A stretch of DNA of 64,000 nucleotides from Thiohalobacter thiocyanaticus (GCF_002356355.1 NZ_AP018052.1:1178001-1242000), one strand, 5' to 3'. Numbered from the stretch's first letter, positions 32,407 through 42,164 are shown. Made by a program: numbers and translations. Notes: generated by a model from the sequence alone, not told the origin.

Positions 32407-35400
32407 GCGAACGGCTCGGCTTCTCCGGACGGGTTGCCCGGACCTTTCTCGATACCCAGATCACCCCCCTGCTGGCCCTGCTGGGCTTCCTGCTCGGGGT
32501 GCTGGCGGTGCTGGTCACGCCGCGCGAGGAAGAGCCCCAGATCAATGTCACCTTCGCCAATGTCTTCATTCCCTTTCCCGGGGCGACCGCGCGCGAGGTC
32601 GAGCAGCTGGTCACCACCCCGGCCGAGCAGGTGCTGTCCGAGATCGAGGGGGTCAAGCACATCTATTCCGTCTCCCGCCCCAACCAGGCGGTGCTGACGG
32701 TCGAGTACGAGGTCGGCGAGGAACGCACCCAGGCTATCGTGCGCCTGTACAACGCCATCTTCTCCAATCAGGACTGGCTGCCGCCGAATCTCGGCACCCT
32801 GCAGCCCATCATCAAGCCCAAGGGCATCGACGATGTCCCCATCGTCACCGCGACCCTGTGGACGAAGAATCGCAACCGCGGCGCCTACGAGCTGCAGCGG
32901 GTGGCGCATGCCCTGGAGGCCGAACTCAAGCGGGTGCCCGGCACCCGCGAGATCGCCACCATCGGCGGCGCCGACCGGGTGGTGCATGTGCTGCTGGACC
33001 TGCCGAAGCTGGCCGGTTATGACATCGATGTCGCTCAGCTGCGCCGTGCCCTGACCGCGGCCAATCATTCCAGCGACAGCGGCATGCTGGTCGGTGGCAA
33101 CCGCGAGATCCCGGTCCGGGCCGGCGATTTTCTCAGCCACCCCGAGCAGGTCGCCGAATTGGTGGTCGGCATGCACCAAGGCCAGCCGGTATACCTGCGC
33201 GACGTGGCCGAGGTGCGCTACGGGCCGGATCAGCCGGAGCAGTACGTGCGTTTCGGCACCGGCGTCGCGGCCGCGGACAAGGGCATCGAGGCCGCAGGCG
33301 AATTCCCCGCCGTGACCCTGGCCATCGGCAAGAAGCCGGGCACCAATGCGGTGGATATCGCCAACGCCGTGATCCAGCGCTTCGAGCAACTGCGCGGCAC
33401 CTTCATCCCGGATGATATCGAGGTGACCTTCACCCGCGACTACGGCAAGACCGCCAACGACAAGGCGCAGACCCTGATCAAGAAGCTGGCCTTCGCCACT
33501 GCGCTGGTGGTCGGCCTGGTGCTGATCGCGCTCGGCTGGCGCGAAGCGGTGATTGTCGGCCTGGCCGTGATCATCACCCTGGCCATCACCCTGTTCGCCT
33601 CCTGGGCCTGGGGCTTCACCCTGAACCGGGTCTCGTTGTTTGCGCTGATCTTCTCCATCGGCATCCTGGTCGACGACGCCATCGTGGTGGTGGAGAACAT
33701 CCACCGCCACATGAGCATGGGCGGACGCTCGCTCAAGGAGGCCATCCCGCTGGCGGTGGACGAGGTGGGCGGTCCGACCATCCTCGCCACCCTGACCGTC
33801 ATCGCCGCACTGCTGCCCATGGCCTTTGTCACCGGCCTGATGGGGCCCTACATGAGCCCGATCCCGATCAATGCCAGCATCGGCATGCTGATCTCGCTGG
33901 CCGTGGCCTTCGTGGTCACGCCCTGGCTGGGCTACAAGCTGGTCGGCAGCCATGGCGCGGGCGAGGGCGGCGAAGGCGTGCCGGCCGGGTTGTACGCCTT
34001 CTTCAGTCGATTCGTCGGCCCCTTCCTGCGCGGTCGTCAGGGCCGCATGAAGCGCCTGCTGCTGGGCATCATCACCCTGGTGCTGATCGTGCTGTCGCTG
34101 GCCATGGCGGTGAACCAGTGGGTGGTACTGAAGATGCTGCCCTTCGACAACAAGTCCGAGTTCCAGGTCGTGCTGGACATGCCGGAGGGTACCACACTGG
34201 AGCAGACCACCCGGGTGCTGGACGAGATGGGTGCGGCGCTCTCACAGGTGCCCGAGGTCACCGACTACCAGATCTATGCCGGCACCGCTTCGCCCATCAA
34301 TTTCAATGGTCTGGTGCGTCAGTATTATCTGCGCAGCGAAGCGCACCAGGGCGATATTCAGGTCAATCTCCGGGACAAGGCCGAGCGCAGCCGCAAGAGC
34401 CACGACATTGCCCTGGCGGTGCGCCCCATGCTCGCGGCCATCGCCGAGCGCTACCAGGGCAGTGTCAAGGTGGTGGAGATGCCGGCCGGACCGCCGGTGC
34501 TGTCGCCGCTGGTAGCCGAGATCTATGGCCTGAGCTATGCAGGCCAGATCGAACTGGCCGGCGAACTGAAGCAGGTCTTCGCCGACACGCCGCATGTGGT
34601 CGATATCGACGACAGCGTCGAGGCCGCCGCCCCCCAGTTCTATGTGGCCGTCGACCGCAGCCGGGCGGCGCGCTTCGGCCTGGCGCAGTCCGGCGTGGTA
34701 CAGGCCATGACCGCCGCGCTGTCGGGCGAGGACGTCACCTACCTGCACACCGGACACGACAAGTATCCGGTTCCGGTGCGGCTGGAACTGCCGGTGCAGG
34801 ACAAGGACCGGCTGGAACGGCTGCTGGCCATGGAGCTGATCGGCGAGGGGGGGCGCAGCGTGCGTCTGGCCGACATCGTCGAGGTGCGCGAGGGGCTGCG
34901 CGAGCGCGCCATCCAGCACAAGGATCTGCTGCCGGTGGTCTATGTCACCGCTGATGTGGCCGGCGGCGTGGACAGTCCGCTGTACGGCATGTTCGACATC
35001 GTCGGCCAGTTGCAGGACAACACCCTGGGCCGGCCCGAGCCGATCGAGCAGCATTTCATCGACCAGCCGGAGAATCCTTATAGATACAGCCTGAAGTGGG
35101 ATGGCGAGTGGCAGATCACCTACGAGACCTTCCGCGATATGGGCATCGCCTATTCGGTCGGGCTGCTGCTGATCTACCTGCTGATCGTGGCCCAGTTCCG
35201 CTCCTACCTGGTGCCGCTGATCATCATGGCGCCGATCCCGCTGACCGTGATCGGGGTGATGCCGGGCCACGCCCTGCTGGGCGCGCCCTTCACCGCCACC
35301 TCCATGATCGGTATGATCGCGCTGGCGGGCATCATCGTGCGCAATTCCATCCTGCTGGTGGATTTCATCAACCACGAGGTCGGGCGCGGGGTGGCCTTCG

Positions 35401-35618
35401 AAGAGGCGGTACTGCGCTCGGGAGCAGTGCGGGCCAAGCCCATCGTCCTGACCGGTCTGGCGGCGATGCTGGGGGCCTTTTTCATCCTCGACGACCCCAT
35501 CTTCAGCGGCCTGGCTATCTCGCTGATATTCGGCGTGTTTGTCTCCACTCTGTTGACCCTGGTGGTGATCCCCGTGCTCTACTATGCCGCCCGCTGGCGC
35601 CGCCATGCCGCGCCCTGA
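32403..35618 (+). CDS. RND efflux permease, AcrB/HAE family
   Basis: 1071-aa inner-membrane pump using proton motive force. It has the 12-helix layout with two large periplasmic loops. In the fourth helix the proton-relay aspartates are seen in FSIGILVDDAIVVVENIHRH, and the matching second-half motif is GIIVRNSILLVDFI. The start is GTG overlapping the adaptor stop by three bases. No outer-membrane TolC-type gene is adjacent. Substrate unknown; the sequence is nearer to the broad drug/hydrophobic exporter branch than to metal-specific CusA types. Confidence 0.93.
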   Translation: MSERLGFSGRVARTFLDTQITPLLALLGFLLGVLAVLVTPREEEPQINVTFANVFIPFPGATAREVEQLVTTPAEQVLSEIEGVKHIYSVSRPNQAVLTVEYEVGEERTQAIVRLYNAIFSNQDWLPPNLGTLQPIIKPKGIDDVPIVTATLWTKNRNRGAYELQRVAHALEAELKRVPGTREIATIGGADRVVHVLLDLPKLAGYDIDVAQLRRALTAANHSSDSGMLVGGNREIPVRAGDFLSHPEQVAELVVGMHQGQPVYLRDVAEVRYGPDQPEQYVRFGTGVAAADKGIEAAGEFPAVTLAIGKKPGTNAVDIANAVIQRFEQLRGTFIPDDIEVTFTRDYGKTANDKAQTLIKKLAFATALVVGLVLIALGWREAVIVGLAVIITLAITLFASWAWGFTLNRVSLFALIFSIGILVDDAIVVVENIHRHMSMGGRSLKEAIPLAVDEVGGPTILATLTVIAALLPMAFVTGLMGPYMSPIPINASIGMLISLAVAFVVTPWLGYKLVGSHGAGEGGEGVPAGLYAFFSRFVGPFLRGRQGRMKRLLLGIITLVLIVLSLAMAVNQWVVLKMLPFDNKSEFQVVLDMPEGTTLEQTTRVLDEMGAALSQVPEVTDYQIYAGTASPINFNGLVRQYYLRSEAHQGDIQVNLRDKAERSRKSHDIALAVRPMLAAIAERYQGSVKVVEMPAGPPVLSPLVAEIYGLSYAGQIELAGELKQVFADTPHVVDIDDSVEAAAPQFYVAVDRSRAARFGLAQSGVVQAMTAALSGEDVTYLHTGHDKYPVPVRLELPVQDKDRLERLLAMELIGEGGRSVRLADIVEVREGLRERAIQHKDLLPVVYVTADVAGGVDSPLYGMFDIVGQLQDNTLGRPEPIEQHFIDQPENPYRYSLKWDGEWQITYETFRDMGIAYSVGLLLIYLLIVAQFRSYLVPLIIMAPIPLTVIGVMPGHALLGAPFTATSMIGMIALAGIIVRNSILLVDFINHEVGRGVAFEEAVLRSGAVRAKPIVLTGLAAMLGAFFILDDPIFSGLAISLIFGVFVSTLLTLVVIPVLYYAARWRRHAAP

Positions 35619-35821
35619 GCGGATAGCCACATTAATATATTTTATATTCTCTCGTTTGCTGCTAGGATTGGCACCCGCCTGAAAATGGCAGATGCTTCAA
35701 AAACAATTGCATAGCGCGGGAAGGATGGGGTGCGCGGCGCAGCCTGCCATTCGCACCGAGGGGCGGTTTCCCCGTCACTTCCTGCAGCTTCAACCCCGGA
35801 TAAGGCAGTACAGAGAGAGTC

Positions 35822-36733
35822 ATGGCTGATCGCAGATTGCAGGTCTTTCACACAGTGGCGCGTCTGCTGAGTTTCACCAAGGCGGCGGAGACGCTGCACA
35901 TGACCCAGCCGGCCGTGACCTTCCAGGTCCGCCAGCTGGAGGAACATTTCAACACCCGCCTGTTCGACCGCACCCACAACCGTATCAGTCTGACCGAAGC
36001 CGGCCGCCGGGTGTTCGAATACTCCGATCGTATCTTCGATCTGTACAACGACATGGAAAACGCCGTTCGCGAGATGACCGGCGATATCAGCGGCGTGGTC
36101 ATGATCGGCGCCAGTACCACCATTGCCGAGTACATGCTGCCCGCGCTGCTGGGGGATTTCCGCAACAAGTACCCGGACGTGAATGTGCAGCTGCGCGTAT
36201 CCAACACCGATGGCATCGTCTCCATGGTGGAGAACAACATCATCGATCTGGGTGTGGTCGAGGCCCCGGTGACCAACAAGAACCTGGTGGTGGAAATCTG
36301 CCGCATGGACGAACTGGTGGCGATCGTGCCGCCCAGTCACCCGCTGGCAAAGAACAAGGTGGTCAAGATCGAGGACATGCTGAAGTACCCCTACATCTGC
36401 CGCGAGGAAGGCTCCGGCACGCGCGAGGTGATCAGCGAGTACCTGGGCCAGGCCGGGGTGAATATGACCGATATCAGCGTCTGCATGGAGCTGGGCAGCC
36501 CCGAGGCGGTCAAGGGCGCAGTGGAGGCGGCGATGGGCGTGTCCATCGTCTCCCGCGCGACCATTCAGAAGGAACTGAAGCTCCAGACCCTGGTTGCCCT
36601 GCAGCTCGAGCCCAGACTGGAGCGGCCTTTCTCCTTCGTGCACCAGAAGCAGAAGTTCCGGCACCTGGCCATGGACGAGCTGCTGGAATTCGCCCGCCAT
36701 TACTGCAAGACGCATCAGGACGACTGGGAGTGA
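35822..36733 (+). CDS. LysR-family regulator, CysL/CbbR-like
   Basis: 303-aa LysR regulator with an N-terminal helix-turn-helix (SFTKAAETLHMTQPAVTFQV) and a substrate-binding domain with GASTTIAEYMLPALLGDF and CREEGSGTREV, as in the CysL/CbbR branch, whose members control sulfur assimilation or carbon fixation. The effector and targets are unknown. It lies 203 nt after the RND operon and has its own AT-rich upstream region (35620-35660). A family-B repeat follows. Confidence 0.85.
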   Translation: MADRRLQVFHTVARLLSFTKAAETLHMTQPAVTFQVRQLEEHFNTRLFDRTHNRISLTEAGRRVFEYSDRIFDLYNDMENAVREMTGDISGVVMIGASTTIAEYMLPALLGDFRNKYPDVNVQLRVSNTDGIVSMVENNIIDLGVVEAPVTNKNLVVEICRMDELVAIVPPSHPLAKNKVVKIEDMLKYPYICREEGSGTREVISEYLGQAGVNMTDISVCMELGSPEAVKGAVEAAMGVSIVSRATIQKELKLQTLVALQLEPRLERPFSFVHQKQKFRHLAMDELLEFARHYCKTHQDDWE

Positions 36734-36740
36734 TCGGGCT

Positions 36741-36825
36741 GTAGAATGGGTGGCGCGAAGCGCAACCCATCATGGCGCGGCATGTGCTGATGGGTTGCGG
36801 CGCGGCGCGCCTTCACCCATCCTAC
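36741..36825. repeat. Dispersed palindromic repeat, family B (copy 2)
   Basis: GTAGAATGGGTGGCGCGAAG to CCTTCACCCATCCTAC with the same inner arms as copy 1; the left arm has a single-base difference. Intergenic. Confidence 0.88.
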
Positions 36826-36853
36826 AGGTTCTGGAAGCTGCTTAAGAGAGAAC

Positions 36854-37234
36854 ATGTCTGCAGATGAAGCCAGGTTGACGGAACTGTTCCGGGAACTGGG
36901 CGAGGCCGACCGCCACGCCCTGATCCGTTACGCCGAGTTCCTCGCGGGCCAGCCGGCGACCCGACCCGCGCTGCCCGTGGCGACCGAGCCGGCCGAACCG
37001 CTGTCGCCCGAGACCCCGAAACCGATCCCGCGGCCGGAGTCCGAATCCGTCATCAAGGCGGTCAAGCGTCTGTCCGAAAGCTATTACATGCTGGACAAGA
37101 ACAAGCTGCTCAACGAGACCTCGCCGCTGGTGACCGAGCATGTTATGTACGGCAAGGCGGCCGAGGAGGTGATCGACCGGCTGGAGACCGTATTCGAGGA
37201 GCACTACCAGGCCTATCTCGAGCGCTGGTCCTGA
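36854..37234 (+). CDS. Conserved-looking small cytoplasmic protein, function unknown
   Basis: 126-aa protein that I do not recognise. It has a helical N-terminal part (ELFRELGEADRHALIRYAEF), a proline-rich linker (residues about 38-65) and a helical C-terminal part (LDKNKLLNETSPLVTEHVMY). There is no signal peptide or membrane segment. GAGAGA lies before the ATG. The AI-2E family permease gene starts 10 nt after the stop, so the two are probably one transcript and the protein may act with it. Confidence 0.75.
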   Translation: MSADEARLTELFRELGEADRHALIRYAEFLAGQPATRPALPVATEPAEPLSPETPKPIPRPESESVIKAVKRLSESYYMLDKNKLLNETSPLVTEHVMYGKAAEEVIDRLETVFEEHYQAYLERWS

Positions 37235-37244
37235 ATCCCCGCCC

Positions 37245-38321
37245 ATGGACATCATCCGCAACTGGTTCCGGCGCTATTTCTCCGACCCGCAGGTCGTCAT
37301 CCTCGCGCTGTTTCTGATTGTCGGCTTCGCCGTGGTGCTGACCATGGGGCGGATGCTGGCTCCGGTACTGGCCGGCGTGGTGATCGCTTATCTGCTGGAC
37401 GGCCTGGTCATGCCGCTGGAACGGCATATCGGTCGAACCTGGGCCGTGCTGGCGGTGTTCATCGCCTTCATGCTGTTCCTGCTGTTCGCCTTTTTCGGCA
37501 TCATCCCGCGACTCTCCTTCCAGCTCACCCAGCTGGTGCAACAGCTGCCAGACATGGTCAGTCGCGGCCAGGCGATGCTGCTCAAGCTTCCCGAGCGTTA
37601 TCCCAACTTCGTCACCGACGAGCAGATCCGCGAATTCATGGCGGCGATCCGAACCGAACTGGGCAGCATGGGTCAGCAGGTGCTGTCGCTGTCGGTGGCC
37701 TCGCTGGTCAGCCTGATCTATCTGCTGGTGTATCTGATCCTGGTGCCGGTGCTGGTGTTCTTCTTTCTCAAGGACAAGGCCCGCATCATCGGCTGGCTGG
37801 CCTCCTACCTGCCGCGCGAGCGGCATCTGTCCACCGCCGTCTGGCACGATGTCAATGCCCAGATCGGCAACTACATTCGCGGCAAGATCTGGGAGATCTT
37901 CATCGTCGGCGGCGTCACCTATGCCACCTTCACCCTGATGGGTCTGCAGTATGCCGTGCTGCTCAGTACCCTGGTCGGTCTGTCGGTGATCATCCCCTAC
38001 ATCGGCGCGGCCGTGGTGACGGTGCCGATTGCGCTGATCGCCTACTTCCAGTGGGGGTGGGGGAGTGAGTTCTTCTACGTGCTGGCGGCCTATGCCGTGA
38101 TCCAGGCCCTGGACGGCAATGTGCTGGTGCCGCTGCTGTTTTCCGAGGTGGTGGACCTGCATCCGGTGGCGATCATCGTCGCGGTGCTGGTATTCGGCGG
38201 CATCTGGGGCTTCTGGGGCATATTCTTCGCCATTCCGCTGGCCACCCTGGTGCAGGCCGTGCTTAAGGCCTGGCCGCGCAGGGAATCCGAGCCCGAGGCG
38301 GTTGGCAGTGGCGGTGAGTAA
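37245..38321 (+). CDS. AI-2E family (PerM/YdiK-type) membrane transporter
   Basis: 358-aa inner-membrane protein with seven or eight helices arranged as in the AI-2E/PerM family: an N-terminal pair (VILALFLIVGFAVVL; VLAGVVIAYLLDGLV), a periplasmic/cytosolic helical middle, and a C-terminal block with LVGLSVIIPYIGAAVVTVPI, IQALDGNVLVPLLFSEVVDL and FGGIWGFWGIFFAIPLATLV. Members include autoinducer-2 exporters and sodium/proton antiporters; the substrate here is unknown. It is 10 nt downstream of the unknown gene. Confidence 0.88.
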   Translation: MDIIRNWFRRYFSDPQVVILALFLIVGFAVVLTMGRMLAPVLAGVVIAYLLDGLVMPLERHIGRTWAVLAVFIAFMLFLLFAFFGIIPRLSFQLTQLVQQLPDMVSRGQAMLLKLPERYPNFVTDEQIREFMAAIRTELGSMGQQVLSLSVASLVSLIYLLVYLILVPVLVFFFLKDKARIIGWLASYLPRERHLSTAVWHDVNAQIGNYIRGKIWEIFIVGGVTYATFTLMGLQYAVLLSTLVGLSVIIPYIGAAVVTVPIALIAYFQWGWGSEFFYVLAAYAVIQALDGNVLVPLLFSEVVDLHPVAIIVAVLVFGGIWGFWGIFFAIPLATLVQAVLKAWPRRESEPEAVGSGGE

Positions 38322-38347
38322 CGCAGAGGAAACGAAAAAATCATCAG

Positions 38348-38433
38348 GTAGGTTGGGTTAGTCGCAATCGCGACGTAACCCAACACAGGCCGCGCATTGT
38401 TGGGTTACGCCCTAACGGGCTAACCCAACCTAC
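38348..38433. repeat. Dispersed palindromic repeat, family C (copy 2)
   Basis: GTAGGTTGGGTTAGTCGC to CTAACCCAACCTAC, with CGTAACCCAAC/GTTGGGTTACG inner arms. It is in the gap between convergent genes. It is followed by the phrase CTGCGCCTCCGTGTCTCTGT, of a kind seen again near 49435. Confidence 0.88.
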
Positions 38434-38499
38434 AATCTACGTTATTTATATCTCTGCGCCTCCGTGTCTCTGTGCCCTCTGCGTTCATGCCGCAGAAGA

Positions 38500-39903
38500 T
38501 CAGAGATTCTCCGAGGCGTAATCCGCCAGCCGTGAACGCTCGCCCTGGCGCAGGGTGACGTGCCCGCCGTAACCCCAGCCCTTGAACCGGTCGACCACGT
38601 AGGTCAGGCCGGAGGTGGTCTCGGTCAGGTAGGGGGTATCGATCTGGGCCACGTTGCCCAGGCACACCACCTTGGTGCCGGGGCCGGCGCGGGTGATCAG
38701 TGTCTTCATCTGCTTGGAGGTCAGGTTCTGAGCCTCGTCGATGATGAGGAACTTGTTCAGAAAGGTGCGTCCGCGCATGAAGTTCAGGGAATGGATCCTG
38801 ATGCGCCGGTGCAGCAGATCGTTGGTCGCGGCCCGCCCCCATTCGCCGGCGGCATCCGACTGAGTCAGCACTTCCAGGTTGTCCATCAGCGCGCCCATCC
38901 AGGGCGTCATCTTCTCCTCCTCGGTGCCGGGCAGAAAGCCGATGTCCTCGCCCACCGGGACCGTCACCCGGGTCATGATGATCTCGCTGAAATGCTTTTC
39001 GTCCAGCGTCAGGGTGAGCGCAGCGGCCAGGGTCAGCAGGGTCTTGCCGCTGCCGGCCTGTCCCACCAGGGTGACGAAATCGATATCCGGGTCCATCAGC
39101 AGGTTGAGCGCGAAGTTCTGTTCCCGGTTGCGGGCGGTGATGCCCCAGACCGAGTGATTGGGTTTGCGGTAGTCGCGCAGTACCTCGACGACGGCGCTGT
39201 CCGTGTCGCGTTCGCGCACCATGGCCTCGAACTCGTTATCGCCCGGCAGGTAGACGCCCTGGTTCAGGTGCCAGTCCTGTGTCATCGCGTCATTGATGCG
39301 ATACAGACTGCGGCCGTTGTCCTGCCAGGAATCCATCCGATCGCCGATTCTGTCCCAGAAATCGCCCGGCAGCTCGGCCATACCCTTGTAGAGCAGATTG
39401 ACGTCATCCAGCACCTGGTCGTTGTAGTAGTCCTCGGCATGAATGCCGAGGATGGCCGCCTTGATGCGCAGGTTGATGTCCTTGGATACCAACGTAACCC
39501 GTGCATCGGACTGCTCCTGCTGCAGGGCCAGGGCGGTGCCGAGAATGTTGTTGTCCGGGACATTGCCGGGCAGAGCGGCAGGCAGTTCGAAGGGAAGGCT
39601 GCGGGTCTGCAGGTACAGAACGCCGGAGGCGTCCAGGCCGTGGCCATTGGTGTCGAACGGGCGCTGTGACAGTTGCAGTCCGCGCTCGATGTCTTCATGT
39701 GCCGCATCGCAGGTCAGTTCATCGAGGAAGCGGTTGACCTGGCGCACGTTGCGGGCCACTTCGGTGACCCCTTTCTTGCCGGCATCGAGCTCTTCCAGTA
39801 CCACCATGGGCAGGAAGATGTCGTGTTCCTGAAACCGGAACAGTGCGGTCGGGTCGTGCATGAGGACGTTGGTGTCGAGCACGAACAGGCGTTTATCTGG
39901 CAT
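38500..39903 (-). CDS. phoH: PIN-PhoH fusion ATPase (PhoH2 type)
   Basis: 467-aa protein. The N-terminal PIN ribonuclease domain (residues about 5-135) has the first acidic motif in VLDTNVLMHDP and later acidic residues in VVLEELDAGKKG. The C-terminal PhoH P-loop domain has Walker A GQAGSGKTLL and Walker B FLIIDEAQN. PhoH2 proteins combine helicase and RNase activities and are linked to RNA turnover. The gene stands alone on the minus strand between repeats. Confidence 0.9.
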   Translation of the reverse strand: MPDKRLFVLDTNVLMHDPTALFRFQEHDIFLPMVVLEELDAGKKGVTEVARNVRQVNRFLDELTCDAAHEDIERGLQLSQRPFDTNGHGLDASGVLYLQTRSLPFELPAALPGNVPDNNILGTALALQQEQSDARVTLVSKDINLRIKAAILGIHAEDYYNDQVLDDVNLLYKGMAELPGDFWDRIGDRMDSWQDNGRSLYRINDAMTQDWHLNQGVYLPGDNEFEAMVRERDTDSAVVEVLRDYRKPNHSVWGITARNREQNFALNLLMDPDIDFVTLVGQAGSGKTLLTLAAALTLTLDEKHFSEIIMTRVTVPVGEDIGFLPGTEEEKMTPWMGALMDNLEVLTQSDAAGEWGRAATNDLLHRRIRIHSLNFMRGRTFLNKFLIIDEAQNLTSKQMKTLITRAGPGTKVVCLGNVAQIDTPYLTETTSGLTYVVDRFKGWGYGGHVTLRQGERSRLADYASENL

Positions 39904-39947
39904 AGGAAAGAGGCTTCGGTTTTATCAGTGGTGACAGGTGTGATTGT

Positions 39948-40028
39948 CCGTCATCCCGGCGCAGGCCGGGATCCAGCAACCGCACACGCGGATCATCCTT
40001 CTGGATTCCGGCCTGCGCCGGAATGACG
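39948..40028. repeat. Dispersed palindromic repeat, family D (copy 2)
   Basis: CCGTCATCCCGGCGCAGGCC with GGGATCCAG on the left pairs with CTGGATTCCGGCCTGCGCCG and GAATGACG on the right. It lies between phoH and bcp. Confidence 0.88.
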
Positions 40029-40076
40029 TATTCAGGCCTGAGCGTTGTGGTGTTCAATGTGGACAATCAACTCCTG

Positions 40077-40541
40077 TCAAAGGTCTTTCACCGCTTCCAG
40101 GACTTCATCGACATGGCCCTTGACCCTGACCTTGCGCCACTCCTGCCGGAGTACCCCCTGCTCGTCGATGAGAAAGGTGCTGCGTTCGATGCCCATCACC
40201 TTTTTGCCGTACATGTTCTTTTCCCTGATCACGTCGAACTGGTTGCAGGCCTTTTCCTCGGTGTCGGACAGCAGTTCGAAGGGGAACTCGTGCTTGTCCT
40301 TGAAGTTATCGTGGCTTTTCAGGCTGTCGCGCGAGATGCCGAAGATCAGGGTTTTCTGGCGTTTGAATTTGCTGTAACTGTCGCGAAAGTCCTGACCCTC
40401 GGTGGTGCAGCCCGGTGTGCTGTCCTTGGGGTAGAAATACAACACCACGTTCTTTCCCCTGCAATCGGAGAGTTTGAAGGTCTGGTCGCCCGTCATGGGC
40501 AGGGTGAAGTCACGGACCTTCTTGCCGACGGTGACGCTCAT
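40077..40541 (-). CDS. bcp: Thiol peroxidase / peroxiredoxin, Bcp (PrxQ) type
   Basis: 154-aa cytoplasmic peroxiredoxin reducing hydroperoxides. The peroxidatic cysteine is in YPKDSTPGCTTEGQDF, and Arg in GIERSTFLID completes the active site. The resolving Cys of the PrxQ type (CTxxxC) is absent here (CTTEGQ), so it may work as a 1-Cys enzyme or use another cysteine such as that in EKACNQF. GGAGG precedes the ATG. It is the last gene of the galT-like - gcvR - bcp unit. Confidence 0.92.
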   Translation of the reverse strand: MSVTVGKKVRDFTLPMTGDQTFKLSDCRGKNVVLYFYPKDSTPGCTTEGQDFRDSYSKFKRQKTLIFGISRDSLKSHDNFKDKHEFPFELLSDTEEKACNQFDVIREKNMYGKKVMGIERSTFLIDEQGVLRQEWRKVRVKGHVDEVLEAVKDL

Positions 40542-40551
40542 GCTGCCTCCT

Positions 40552-41082
40552 TCAGCCCTTGGCCGGTTCGATGATGGCGTCCAGGTTCAGCTGGTCGCAG
40601 AAATCCATGAATTCCTCCCGCAGGCTGGAGATGTGCTGCTTGGCCGGGATCTGCACCGTCATATGCACGGCAAACATGGGCGTGCCGGTGTGGGGAGCGG
40701 CATAGCTACTGGTGTTCAGGTCCTGGATATTGATGTTGCGGGCAGAGAAGAAGTGGGCCAGGTTGTGCACGATGCCGGGATTGTCCATGGCGACCACCTC
40801 GACCACATAGGGCAGGGTGTCGCGACTGTACTGGCGCTCCTCCGTGCGGCGCAGGCTCACGGTCAGGCCGAGCTTCTCGCCCAGCTGCGGCAGCTGGTCC
40901 TCGAGCTTGGCAATGGAATTCCAGTTTCCGGTCACCAGCAGCATCACGGCAAAATCCCCGCCCAGCACGGTCATGCGGCTGTCGGCGACACTGCCGCCGT
41001 AATCGTAGATGCAACGGGTCAGTTCGTCGACGATGCCGGGCTGGTCGGCGCCCAGGGCGGAGATGACGAGATGGGTGCTCAT
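40552..41082 (-). CDS. gcvR: ACT-domain regulator, GcvR (glycine cleavage system repressor family)
   Basis: 176-aa protein with two ACT domains (about residues 4-80 and 92-170; ISALGADQPGIVDELTRCIY and VVAMDNPGIVHNLAHFFSAR). In E. coli GcvR antagonises GcvA and represses glycine cleavage. The bcp-gcvR order facing dapA-bamC is the gammaproteobacterial arrangement. The start overlaps the stop of the GalT-like gene by four bases (ATGA), and bcp begins 10 nt downstream. Confidence 0.88.
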   Translation of the reverse strand: MSTHLVISALGADQPGIVDELTRCIYDYGGSVADSRMTVLGGDFAVMLLVTGNWNSIAKLEDQLPQLGEKLGLTVSLRRTEERQYSRDTLPYVVEVVAMDNPGIVHNLAHFFSARNINIQDLNTSSYAAPHTGTPMFAVHMTVQIPAKQHISSLREEFMDFCDQLNLDAIIEPAKG

Positions 41083-42164
41083 GATTCCAGGGTGACCTCA
41101 CGTAGCTGTTGGGCGGCGTCTTCCGGGCTGATGGTATTGACGAACAGCCCCGAGCCGAGTTCGAAGCCGGTCGGGATGCTGGTCCGCGGGCAGATCTCCA
41201 GGTGCCAGTGGAAACCGGACTGGCAGTCGGCATAGGCCTCGCTGCGCGGCAGCGAGTGCAGGAAGTAATTGTACTGCACGCCGCCGACCACCGCATCGAG
41301 CCGCGCCATGGTGCGGCGCATCACCCGTGCCAGATCGGCCCGTTGAGCGTCCGTGATATTGAGGAAGTCGCTGTCGTGCTGCAGCGGCAGGATATGCACC
41401 TCCCATTCGTAGCGGCTGGCGAAGGGCTTGATGGCGATGAAATGCTCGCCGCGTTCGACCACGTACTGGCCGACGTTGATCTTGCGCCGGATCTCGCCCG
41501 AGACGCGGTCGTAGATGGTGGCCTCGAAGGTCAGCGCCTCATCGATCAGCGAACAGAAGATGCACTGGTGGTATTTCCGGTGATGCGCGCGGCTGTTGAG
41601 CAGCTCGTTGTGCAGGTTCTCGGGCACAACCGGCATGGCGATGATCTGGCTGTGGGTGTGGGCGATGCTCGCGCCGGCCGCCGGGCCGAAGTTCTTGAAG
41701 GCGAGCACGTAGCGGATGCGCGCATCGGAGGCGTAGAGCTGGGCCATGCGGTCGCGGTAGACACCGAACAGCAGGGCCAGGTGTTCTTCGGTCATTTCGT
41801 GGATGGCGATGCCGTGGACGGCGTTGTCGATGATCACCTCGTGGCGGCCATAGCCGTCGATGGCCTGCTGCAGGCCGAAGGTGAGTCCGCCGCCGGCGGT
41901 CTCGCCCAGCACCGGGTACAGGTTTTCCACCATGCGGATCTGCCAGTTCTCCTCGCTGGGCACCGCCATGATGGTCGGCGGGGTCATGGCCTCGTTGCCC
42001 TGACAGAAGGGACAGCGCTCGACGTGACGGCGGGTGTCGCGCGGGGCCGGTTCCTCGTCCTTGCGCGGGCGCATGGCGCGGGCGGTGGCCACCAGAACGG
42101 ACTCACTCGGAACGATGGGGTTGATGCGGATTTCGCGCAGGGGGGCTTGCTCTTCTTCGCTCAT
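41079..42164 (-). CDS. GalT-like nucleotidyltransferase (HIT/GalT superfamily)
   Basis: 361-aa protein with a Cys pair CPFC at 51-54 and the catalytic triad motif HTHSQ at 169-173, where the middle His forms the nucleotidyl intermediate; [10 protein letters not shown] follows in the C-terminal half. It may be galactose-1-phosphate uridylyltransferase. However, no other Leloir gene is near, and in thiosulfate oxidisers a GalT-related enzyme, adenylylsulfate:phosphate adenylyltransferase, releases sulfate and ADP from APS. Sequence alone does not separate these. It overlaps gcvR by four bases. Confidence 0.8.
   Translation of the reverse strand: MSEEEQAPLREIRINPIVPSESVLVATARAMRPRKDEEPAPRDTRRHVERCPFCQGNEAMTPPTIMAVPSEENWQIRMVENLYPVLGETAGGGLTFGLQQAIDGYGRHEVIIDNAVHGIAIHEMTEEHLALLFGVYRDRMAQLYASDARIRYVLAFKNFGPAAGASIAHTHSQIIAMPVVPENLHNELLNSRAHHRKYHQCIFCSLIDEALTFEATIYDRVSGEIRRKINVGQYVVERGEHFIAIKPFASRYEWEVHILPLQHDSDFLNITDAQRADLARVMRRTMARLDAVVGGVQYNYFLHSLPRSEAYADCQSGFHWHLEICPRTSIPTGFELGSGLFVNTISPEDAAQQLREVTLES

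Noticed and set aside
32289-33953. A 554-codon minus-strand frame opposite the RND permease
   Set aside because: His/Gln/Gly/Asp-rich composition typical of a reverse-frame shadow; the RND reading is unambiguous.
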